From assembly GCA_016744395.1 (NCBI GenBank), contig JADGEK010000042.1, forward strand, positions 1-35,127: a stretch of 35,127 bases of DNA. The letters are read 5' to 3'. Position 1 is the stretch's first letter; every line of letters begins with the position of its first letter. Below the pieces are notes generated by a model. The model was not told the DNA's origin. It saw only the letters and a list, made by a program, of their open reading frames with translations, and ran no database searches. Shown piece by piece: positions 1-6,608 of the stretch. The position numbers and the translations under genes are program-made. The DNA comes from Gammaproteobacteria bacterium (lineage in GTDB: Bacteria > Pseudomonadota > Gammaproteobacteria > GRL18).

Positions 1-58
1 AACGTCAATAGAATTTTAACGATCTGTCCCTAAATATTCAACCATCAGTATTGTAATG

Positions 59-88
59 ATGATAAAAATTGTTATCATATAAATTCTT
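59..88. promoter_or_regulatory. Zur-like operator upstream of the zinc operon
   Basis: Two overlapping symmetries are visible. ATGATAA and TTATCAT form a perfect 7-bp inverted repeat (59-65 and 72-78) with a 6-bp spacer. The stretch from 66 also follows the gammaproteobacterial Zur consensus (TGTTAT..TATAA core): TTGTTATCATATAA at 69-82 keeps both half-site cores, with about 15 of 22 positions agreeing by hand alignment. It lies about 70 bp before the first gene of an operon with zinc-type transport genes, which supports Zur over Fur. The exact protein bound is inferred. Confidence 0.6.
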
Positions 89-153
89 TGAATAAAATCC
101 AATGAAAGCAACAACCTTGGAGTTAATATAGCTAAAGTGTATAGCAATTAAGA

Positions 154-438
154 ATGAAACTTCATAAAAATAATTTAATATACATTTCGTTAATCAGTAT
201 CCTATTGCTTTTTGGACAATGGGGCATGCTTATTCATGCCGAAGAACACCCTTTTCATGAACCCCATGAGTCTTGTAACGTTTTTGTTGCAGCAGAGCAA
301 TCAGATAGTACGCTCGCTATTAACCATATTAACTTACCTGTCATAGCAAATGATGTTCTCTGCATTTGTTTCATTATTCCTAAATTATCTGCTTCACTAA
401 GTGTTTATCAGGCCCGAGCTCCTCCTTTCATTTCGTAA
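154..438 (+). CDS. DUF2946-like small exported protein, first gene of zinc operon
   Basis: A 94-residue protein with an N-terminal hydrophobic signal segment (about residues 8-28) followed by a short His/Cys-rich region (HAEEHPFHEPHESC) and a C-terminal ARAPP motif. This layout, with a signal, HExxHE-like histidines, two later cysteines (CIC) and RAPP near the end, resembles DUF2946-type periplasmic proteins that often precede metal-related outer membrane proteins. The histidines suggest weak zinc binding, but function is unknown. It follows the Zur-like box and precedes the porin gene, so it is probably the first cistron of the operon. The Shine-Dalgarno signal is poor (AAGA just before ATG). 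Confidence 0.6.
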   Translation: MKLHKNNLIYISLISILLLFGQWGMLIHAEEHPFHEPHESCNVFVAAEQSDSTLAINHINLPVIANDVLCICFIIPKLSASLSVYQARAPPFIS

Positions 439-516
439 TCCTTTAAAAACTATTTTCATTGTTACAAATATTAGGTATTTGTAACCCATTTATTTTTGAT
501 TACGGAAGAACTTCCC

Positions 517-1902
517 ATGCGTAAAAAATTTATCGTGGCTGCAACAATTGCAGCTATATCAAACGTCAACCCTGTGTGGGCCAATAGTGATATCGAGGCC
601 CTTAAAGAACAGGTTGAAATTTTAAAAAAAGACTATGAACAACGTATTAATGCATTAGAAAACAGATTGAAACAATCAGAAGAAAATGCACTGCTGGCAC
701 AGCAACAGATAGATCAAGTTGCAGATAACGTTGACAGCAAAAAGTCCATTTCAAATGCAGGACAAAATAATTTTAATCCTGCTATCAGTGTTATTCTTGA
801 CGGTCGTTATGCTGATTTTGATAATGATCCTGATGACTATGAATTACCTGGTTTTATGCTTGGTAATGAAGCAGGTTTAGGCGACAAAGGTTTCTCAATC
901 GGCCATACCGAAATAGCCATCAGTGCCAATGTTGATGATCAGTTTTATGGTAAAGCCACACTGGCCATCCATGAGCATGACGGCGAAACGGAAACTGAGC
1001 TGGAAGAGGCTTATATCCAGACTCTGGGACTGGGCAATGGATTGACTGTAAAAGCGGGTCGCTTTTTTTCTGCCATTGGTTATCTGAATGAACAGCATGA
1101 ACATACCTGGGATTTTGCAGATGCCCCTTTAATTTATCGAGGTTTATTTGGCAATCAACTTCGTGATGATGGTTTGCAGGTTACTTATGTTGCACCCACT
1201 GATTTGTTTATGCAAGTGGGTACTGAACTCTTTCGCGGTGATCGTTTTCCAGGCGGCGGCAGTCATGATGCTGTGGGGGCCTGGACTGCTTTTGCAAATA
1301 TTGGCGGTGACATTGGTATAGAACATAGTTGGCAGCTTGGCTTTAGTCACTGGCGTCAAAACGATGTCGATGGTCGTACCAGTGGTGGTCACAGTCATGA
1401 GGGAGGAGCAACGGAAACCCCATCATTTTCAGGAGATAGCAAGATTAACTCTCTGGATCTGGTTTATAAATGGGCTCCCAATGGTAATCCCACTAATCAA
1501 AATTTTAAATTCCAGTTCGAATACTTTGACCGTCGTGAAGATGGCAATATCACTATGCTCAATAGTGGCCCTCCAGAAGAAGTTTCCACTTATGATGGTC
1601 AACAGGATGGTTGGTATGCTCAGGCGGTCTATCAATTTCAACCGCATTGGCGCACGGGTCTTCGTTATGATCAACTCGGTAGTAATAATAAAGGTTCAGA
1701 TGCAGATGTCCTTGCTGAAGCAGGTCTGGATGATGAAGGACATACACCAGAACGTTATAGTGCAATGGTGGAATGGTTACCCAGTGAATACAGTCGGATA
1801 AGATTGCAATTTAATCATGATGATTCTTATGAAGAGGCTGATAACCAGATCTTTTTACAATATACCTTTAGCCTGGGCAGTCATGGCGCTCACCAATTCT
1901 AG
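517..1902 (+). CDS. Zinc-regulated outer membrane porin-like beta-barrel protein
   Basis: I place the start at the ATG at 517 (461 residues), because it follows GGAAGAA by about 7 bases and begins a signal peptide (MRKKFIVAATIAAISNVNPVWA). An upstream in-frame TTG at 496 would give seven extra residues without a better signal. After cleavage there is a heptad-rich coiled coil (about residues 25-75), then alternating beta-strand sequence to a terminal Phe (SHGAHQF), as expected of a BAM-inserted trimeric porin. His/acid-rich loops (HEHDGETETE, GGHSHEGG) would suit a zinc-concentrating channel. Position between a Zur-like box and a zinc-binding protein gene supports outer-membrane zinc entry; substrate is inferred. 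The next gene starts 12 bases after the stop. Confidence 0.75.
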   Translation: MRKKFIVAATIAAISNVNPVWANSDIEALKEQVEILKKDYEQRINALENRLKQSEENALLAQQQIDQVADNVDSKKSISNAGQNNFNPAISVILDGRYADFDNDPDDYELPGFMLGNEAGLGDKGFSIGHTEIAISANVDDQFYGKATLAIHEHDGETETELEEAYIQTLGLGNGLTVKAGRFFSAIGYLNEQHEHTWDFADAPLIYRGLFGNQLRDDGLQVTYVAPTDLFMQVGTELFRGDRFPGGGSHDAVGAWTAFANIGGDIGIEHSWQLGFSHWRQNDVDGRTSGGHSHEGGATETPSFSGDSKINSLDLVYKWAPNGNPTNQNFKFQFEYFDRREDGNITMLNSGPPEEVSTYDGQQDGWYAQAVYQFQPHWRTGLRYDQLGSNNKGSDADVLAEAGLDDEGHTPERYSAMVEWLPSEYSRIRLQFNHDDSYEEADNQIFLQYTFSLGSHGAHQF

Positions 1903-1914
1903 GAGGATTAAAGA

Positions 1915-2814
1915 ATGTACAAGCTAAAAAAAAGGCACTTATTAGTGATGCTGTTGTTCACACTTTGGGCATCCAATAGCCACTCGGCAATCAATGTTTT
2001 TGCCTGTGAGCCCGAATGGGCATCACTGGTGCAAATTTTAGGCGGTGAAAAAGTCAGTGTTTCCAGTGCAACAACTGCACTACAAGATCCACACCATATA
2101 CAGGCTCGGCCAAGTTTAATCGCGAAAGCACGTCGTGCTGATCTTTTGGTCTGTACTGGCGCTGAATTAGAAGTCGGTTGGCTACCGCTATTATTGAGAA
2201 AGTCGGGTAATGGCAGGATCCAAACAGGTCAAGCAGGCTATTTTATGGCTGCCGATCATGTCACTTTATTGGAAAAACCTAAAATTCTGGACCGCAGTCA
2301 GGGAGATGTTCATGCTGATGGTAATCCGCATGTTCATCTTGATCCGCACAGAATCATGCTGATTGCTGAAGCTTTGGCTAAGACTTTAAGCCATGTTGAT
2401 CCTGATAACCAAAGCCACTATCAAAACAACTGGAATAATTTTAAAGATAAATGGTCCAGAGCCATTACAAAATGGCAACAACAAAGCCAATCATTGCAGG
2501 GTAAAAAAATTGTTGTTAATCACAATAGCTGGGTCTATCTGGAAGATTGGTTAAAGCTGGAGCGTGTTGCAACACTGGAGCCTAAACCTGGAATTGCCCC
2601 CAGCAGCACACATTTAGCTCAAGTTTTGACTCAATTAAAGCAGCAACAGGCGGATATGATCCTTTATGCAAGCTATCAAAATGATAAAGCCGTTCGCTGG
2701 CTGGCACAAAAAACTCATATCCCAGTGGTTGCACTGGCCTTTACTGTCAGTCATGACGAGGACTTGTTTCAGTGGTATGAAGGGATTTTAAATCAACTTC
2801 TGGACGTTAAATAA
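1915..2814 (+). CDS. Metal (zinc) ABC transporter solute-binding protein, ZnuA-like
   Basis: A 299-residue cluster A-I (ZnuA/TroA) periplasmic binding protein. The signal peptide spans about residues 1-24. Metal-ligand candidates sit where the family has them: DPHH (residues 58-61), the NPHVHLDPHR segment (137-146), the His in NHNSW, and LEPKPGIAPSS near residue 222. The long acidic/His loop of typical ZnuA is short here (DVHADGNPHVH). The family captures Zn(II) or Mn(II) in the periplasm and hands it to an ABC-3 permease, which is encoded next with a one-base overlap of stop and start. A strong Shine-Dalgarno sequence (AGGAGG) lies 8 bases before the ATG. Zinc rather than manganese is inferred from the Zur-like box. 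Confidence 0.88.
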   Translation: MYKLKKRHLLVMLLFTLWASNSHSAINVFACEPEWASLVQILGGEKVSVSSATTALQDPHHIQARPSLIAKARRADLLVCTGAELEVGWLPLLLRKSGNGRIQTGQAGYFMAADHVTLLEKPKILDRSQGDVHADGNPHVHLDPHRIMLIAEALAKTLSHVDPDNQSHYQNNWNNFKDKWSRAITKWQQQSQSLQGKKIVVNHNSWVYLEDWLKLERVATLEPKPGIAPSSTHLAQVLTQLKQQQADMILYASYQNDKAVRWLAQKTHIPVVALAFTVSHDEDLFQWYEGILNQLLDVK

Positions 2815-3593
2815 TGAATATTGATGGAATGACTTTAAGCATTCTCGGGCCAGCGTTTATCGCTGGCCTGTTAGTCCTGGCAACCCATGTACCACTGGGA
2901 CAGGAGGTGCTTAAACGAGGCATTATTTTTATTGATCTCGCCATTGCACAGATCACTGGACTGGGTGTTATTCTGGCCAACCAGTTTGGCTGGCAAGCCC
3001 ATGGATGGGAAGTGCAGTTAGCCGCTTTGAGCAGTGCCTTGATCGGAGCCTGGATATTAAGTTTGATGGAAAAATTTGGAGGGACCATTCATGAAGCACT
3101 AATAGGCGTGACATTTATTTTATCAGCAACAGCCAGTATTTTATTACTGGCCAATAATCCTCAGGGAGGTGAGCATCTGAAAGAAATATTAGTGGGTCAA
3201 ATCCTTTGGGTGACCTGGGATCAACTCATACCAATTTCATTAATGACAATCGTTATTTTAACTGCATGGTTTCAATTCAGACACTATTTTAGTCGTTTGG
3301 GGTTTTATCTGCTTTTTGCTATGGCTGTCACCAGTTCAGTTCAATTAGTCGGTGTTTATCTGGTTTTTGCCAGCCTTATTATTCCAGCTTTGGCGAGTAA
3401 TAATTATAAACTAAAACCAGCCTTAATCATCGGCTACAGCGTCGGTATTTCAGGATATGGATTGGGGTTAATTTTTTCTTCAATAATTGATTTACCCAGT
3501 GGTGCAGTGATAGTCTGGAGCATTACAATCATCGCTTTAATAATTCAGACGACAGTATTCAAGAAAAAATTGAAACAGTATCAGAAGGATTAA
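2814..3593 (+). CDS. Metal ABC transporter permease, ABC-3 (ZnuB) family
   Basis: A 259-residue polytopic protein with about seven or eight hydrophobic segments and the ABC-3 hallmarks: an early FxDLAIAQxTGLG segment (about residues 39-51), HEALIGVTF, and a late LVGVYLVFASLIIPALA motif. It would form the membrane channel for the upstream solute-binding protein. Its ATG shares its A with the TAA of that gene (TAATG), so translation is coupled. The usual third partner, a ZnuC-type ATPase, is absent; the next plus-strand element is a terminator. An ATPase elsewhere in the genome must be supplied if this works as an ABC importer. Confidence 0.87.
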   Translation: MNIDGMTLSILGPAFIAGLLVLATHVPLGQEVLKRGIIFIDLAIAQITGLGVILANQFGWQAHGWEVQLAALSSALIGAWILSLMEKFGGTIHEALIGVTFILSATASILLLANNPQGGEHLKEILVGQILWVTWDQLIPISLMTIVILTAWFQFRHYFSRLGFYLLFAMAVTSSVQLVGVYLVFASLIIPALASNNYKLKPALIIGYSVGISGYGLGLIFSSIIDLPSGAVIVWSITIIALIIQTTVFKKKLKQYQKD

Positions 3594-3654
3594 GATAGTT
3601 GTTTGTTCTATGGGTTCAATATAGGTAAAACTAACTTCCTACTGCTACTGTAAC

Positions 3655-3672
3655 CACCTCATTAATAAGGTG
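3655..3672. repeat. Near-perfect 18-bp palindrome
   Basis: CACCT and AGGTG flank ATTAAT, giving an 18-bp palindrome with a single mismatched pair. It lies between the zinc permease stop and the terminator, and its right arm includes the Shine-Dalgarno-like AGGTGA of the micro-ORF at 3681. It may be an RNA hairpin or a protein-binding site. Confidence 0.4.
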
Positions 3673-3680
3673 ATGTTAAA

Positions 3681-3719
3681 ATGAGCAATAGCGAGTTAAG
3701 CCCACACTTTTGTGGGTAA
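3681..3719 (+). other. Possible 12-codon micro-ORF overlapping a terminator hairpin
   Basis: ATG at 3681 is preceded by AGGTGA 7 bases upstream and reads 12 codons (MSNSELSPHFCG) to TAA at 3717. The last codons form the stem of the terminator hairpin. The Shine-Dalgarno sequence is inside a palindrome. The layout resembles a leader peptide, but no plus-strand gene follows, so it may be chance. Confidence 0.2.
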
Positions 3720-3727
3720 TTTTTTAT
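3701..3727 (+). terminator. Intrinsic terminator of the zinc operon
   Basis: CCCACA (3701-3706), a 4-base loop and TGTGGG (3711-3716) make a 6-bp GC-rich stem followed by TAATTTTTTAT. It is placed after the zinc permease and before the convergent beta-lactamase gene. The T-tract is only on the plus-strand side, so it acts on the zinc operon. Confidence 0.65.
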
Positions 3728-3735
3728 ATCTTTTA

Positions 3736-4500
3736 TTATTGGACAATATCTAAAGCTTTAAGTGTGTCCATTGTCAGTTTTTTTCGAAACTCCAAATCCG
3801 ATTTTTTGTTTATCTCTATATGATTGGCAAAAAACCATGTTTTATTATCAATGACCAGATAGCCCACATACCAACCATCTTTTCCTGACCACCCTGTCTT
3901 TGACCAAATTTTGTAGTTATTACGCTCTTCTGACAACATTATGCTTTTGAGCGTTTTAATATGAGCCTTTTGTACAGGGAGATCTTCGGTATACACTTTA
4001 CGCAAAAATTTTATTTGATCTTTAACAGAGAGCCTTAATTTCCCATCTAACCAAAAACGAGCAACATCATTACCTGTTAAAAGATTTCCATAATCAAATT
4101 GGTGTAAATACGCATGATATTTTTTATCACCAATTATTCTTGCAAAACGCTGATAGCACCAGACACATGAGTATTGAAAAGCACTTCTAAGCGTTTGATC
4201 TTTATTCCAAAGTGCATATTCTCGTTCTTTACCATCCCACTTAATAATCTCCCTTTGATCCTGGAGCAAGCCTTCTTCTAATATGATAAGCGTATTGGGA
4301 ATTTTAAAAGTAGATGCAGGTATAAAACTTTCTTTATCATTAACGTTATATTGGTATTTATTTTTACCATCTTCTGATTCAATAAGTATTGAACCTTTAA
4401 TATTGTTTAGTTTGTAAAGTTCTTCAATTTTACCTGCTTCTGCATGTACATTGATAGAAATCACTAATAGTAAAAATATCCTTAAGATATAGTAGCTCAT
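3736..4500 (-). CDS. Class D (OXA-type) serine beta-lactamase
   Basis: A 254-residue exported penicillin-hydrolysing enzyme of the OXA superfamily. The signal peptide ends at about Ala20 (INVHA). All class D landmarks are present and in order: STFK at residues 63-66 (nucleophile Ser63 and carbamylated Lys66), SCV at 111-113, YGN at 137-139, the conserved Trp150 in the FWLDGKL omega segment, and KTG at 201-203 followed by WSGKDGWYVGY. Length is typical (about 250-275). It hydrolyses beta-lactams in the periplasm through an acyl-Ser intermediate. No integron, insertion sequence or cassette site flanks it, so it looks like an intrinsic chromosomal gene. Resistance spectrum cannot be read from sequence. 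The neighbour across the terminator is convergent. Confidence 0.93.
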   Translation of the reverse strand: MSYYILRIFLLLVISINVHAEAGKIEELYKLNNIKGSILIESEDGKNKYQYNVNDKESFIPASTFKIPNTLIILEEGLLQDQREIIKWDGKEREYALWNKDQTLRSAFQYSCVWCYQRFARIIGDKKYHAYLHQFDYGNLLTGNDVARFWLDGKLRLSVKDQIKFLRKVYTEDLPVQKAHIKTLKSIMLSEERNNYKIWSKTGWSGKDGWYVGYLVIDNKTWFFANHIEINKKSDLEFRKKLTMDTLKALDIVQ

Positions 4501-4700
4501 TTATTTCTCGAAGTTGGTTTATTGTAAAAAAACTACAGAATACTATTTGGTTCTGGTAATCATTACGTGAATGTTATGTTACTTTATTGAAAATTTTATG
4601 ACATCAAGTCTGGGTTTAACACAATTTCAAGTGTCCTAATTACTCATTCGACTGCATGCATTTCATATAACATTCTTTAAATAAATAACGAAGTAAAGGG

Positions 4701-6554
4701 TTAAAATATTGATTCGATTCCTATATTGCATTGAGAGACACCCAACATCTTTAAATGCTCCTTGATGTGCTTGCTCTTTTTGGGAGAAAAAACATTAGTG
4801 AAGCAAATATCTAAAGCTAAAAATAATAATCCTTCATAAGAAGGTTTTTCAGATATTGTTTCATATTTTTTTTCTAATGTAGATAACACTCTCAGCAGTT
4901 CTTTATCGGCTCCCCAACAAGCTAACATAAGCATGCTTATACCAAATAATGAAATATTAAATTCTTTTTTTAAACGCCGCAATGCATCTTTTAAACCTGA
5001 GGAATTGTAGAGTAGTGTAGTAATTATAATATGATCTCTATTTTGTGTGTGTAGTAATAAGAGTAATCCAAGTAATGATAAGTGTAATAATTCTTCTATA
5101 AAATCAGATTTATTGTCTATTTTTACGTCTGAATTATTTATTAATTGTTGAAATATTTCTGGAGCTAAAGTTAATATAGAAAATAATTTTTTAACATTAA
5201 AGTCTGATATATGATCAGATAAACATCCTCTGGATGCCGCTAAGATAGAAACACTTATAATTTTTTTTATACCTACCTTATTAGTAATTACTTCATGAAG
5301 ATTTTTTGCTCTTCGACCATAAATAATATGATTGGAAATTTCCATTATTTGTGCCGTAAAAACAGGATCACTTTTGATTATTTTTACCACTTCATTCAGA
5401 TCAATACGCTCATCTTCAGTGCTGATAAGTAATTTATTGCATGTGTCTAATAACGGAGGGATATTACTCATCAGCATTTCAAGATTCGTATGCTTTTTCT
5501 GACTTTTTTTATTTTCAAAGTTGAGACTTTTTGCAAACGCTCTGAATTGTGTAGGAGGGCAACCAAATTTATTTCGAAAAGCGCGGTCAAATGATGAACG
5601 TTCAGAGTAACCTAGATTTTGCGCCACTTCTTCAATTTTATAATCCGATGAGAATAATGCTGAAAAGCTCAACTTGTCTAATACTTGATTTTGTAGCTGC
5701 TTATAGCTCGTTTTTTCACTGCTCAAATTACGTCGAAGTGTGGAAGTGCTTTTGTTGAGGTGAGCAGCCATTTTATTGATCGAAAACGTGACAGGATGTT
5801 TTTGTTTTTTGAGAAAACTGATAATTTTCTGGCTAAGTATGACTCTTGGTTTATGATCAGTTAATAATGCGGAGACTCGGGAAGAATAGTGTTGTTGTAT
5901 TTCTAGATTATAAAAATCATTTTTATAATCTAGAAATGATTTGGAAAAAATAGCTTGTGCTGGACCATCATGAATAATAATTTCTGCACATGAAACTCTT
6001 TTAATAACTTTTGGATTCAAATTTTTCCGGTTTACAGGTACTAATATGTTTGAAAAATCAAATGAAGGTCCAATAAAATCTTTTAATAGTAGAAATAAAT
6101 AACCGACTGCCAGATCTTCTTTTATATGTGGGAGCGTTGATTTATGCCCCTTTTCAGTGATTTCAAATACAATCTCAGTTTTAGTCTCATTGATATTAAA
6201 TGAATAACTGGGAGGAAAAATAAAGTGCCTTAATTTAATAAAATCCATAAAACAAGTTTTTGCATCAGGAGATGATAATAAATAAAGTGTAATAGGGTTT
6301 CCAGCTAATATTTGGCTAAATCTAATCTGATCAATGATTTTCCATACTACCATGGGCTCATTTATTTCGTCCAATACCTCCTGGACAAGCAACTCAAAAG
6401 AAACTTCTTCCAGAATCCCATCATAAAGTTCCTGAGGCAAGTGTGCTATTTTTTTTCTAAGACTGGCTGAAAACGTGATATCCGGGGATTTGATACTTAA
6501 TACGAATTTCAAAAAGTGCAGAAATGAGGCCTGGGTTTCAAAAGGCAGTGACAT
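4701..6554 (-). CDS. AraC-family regulator with C-terminal HDOD domain
   Basis: A 617-residue protein with an unusual architecture. Residues about 20-205 resemble the N-terminal sensing domain of OruR/ArgR-type AraC regulators (Arabinose_bd type). Residues about 238-340 form the AraC DNA-binding domain, with two helix-turn-helix units: FSINKMAAHLNKSTSTLRR (257-275), then IEEVAQNLGYSERSSFDRAF with GCPPTQFR (307-338). From about 362 to 560 the sequence changes to an HDOD-like helical domain (IPPLL.., SDPVFTAQIMEISN, YGRR..LHEVI, GIKKIISVSIL), a family linked to signalling and c-di-GMP networks. AraC normally ends with its helix-turn-helix, so the tail is an addition. It starts 54 bases after the phosphodiesterase gene. 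Residues about 209-221 are encoded by a perfect palindrome. Confidence 0.8.
   Translation of the reverse strand: MSLPFETQASFLHFLKFVLSIKSPDITFSASLRKKIAHLPQELYDGILEEVSFELLVQEVLDEINEPMVVWKIIDQIRFSQILAGNPITLYLLSSPDAKTCFMDFIKLRHFIFPPSYSFNINETKTEIVFEITEKGHKSTLPHIKEDLAVGYLFLLLKDFIGPSFDFSNILVPVNRKNLNPKVIKRVSCAEIIIHDGPAQAIFSKSFLDYKNDFYNLEIQQHYSSRVSALLTDHKPRVILSQKIISFLKKQKHPVTFSINKMAAHLNKSTSTLRRNLSSEKTSYKQLQNQVLDKLSFSALFSSDYKIEEVAQNLGYSERSSFDRAFRNKFGCPPTQFRAFAKSLNFENKKSQKKHTNLEMLMSNIPPLLDTCNKLLISTEDERIDLNEVVKIIKSDPVFTAQIMEISNHIIYGRRAKNLHEVITNKVGIKKIISVSILAASRGCLSDHISDFNVKKLFSILTLAPEIFQQLINNSDVKIDNKSDFIEELLHLSLLGLLLLLHTQNRDHIIITTLLYNSSGLKDALRRLKKEFNISLFGISMLMLACWGADKELLRVLSTLEKKYETISEKPSYEGLLFLALDICFTNVFSPKKSKHIKEHLKMLGVSQCNIGIESIF
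5899..5937. repeat. Perfect 39-bp palindrome inside the AraC-HDOD gene
   Basis: The left arm 5899-5917 (starting ATTTCTAGATTATAAAAA) is the exact reverse complement of the right arm 5919-5937, around a single central base C5918. Nineteen perfect base pairs inside a coding sequence are far beyond what codon use needs. On the minus strand it encodes FLDYKN-D-FYNLEI, between the sensing and DNA-binding domains. Confidence 0.9.
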
Positions 6555-6608
6555 TTGTATACCATAAACTTATAATATACTTGAGTATAAAAAAAAATAA
6601 TTTAATTA

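Noticed and set aside
59-88. Fur box instead of Zur box
   Set aside because: The inverted repeat is Fur-like in part, but the TGTTAT..TATAA alignment and zinc-type operon favour Zur; not fully excluded.
1337-1801. 154-codon plus-strand frame inside the porin gene
   Set aside because: It overlaps the porin in another frame and reads as Met/Val-rich shadow sequence without family motifs or ribosome site.
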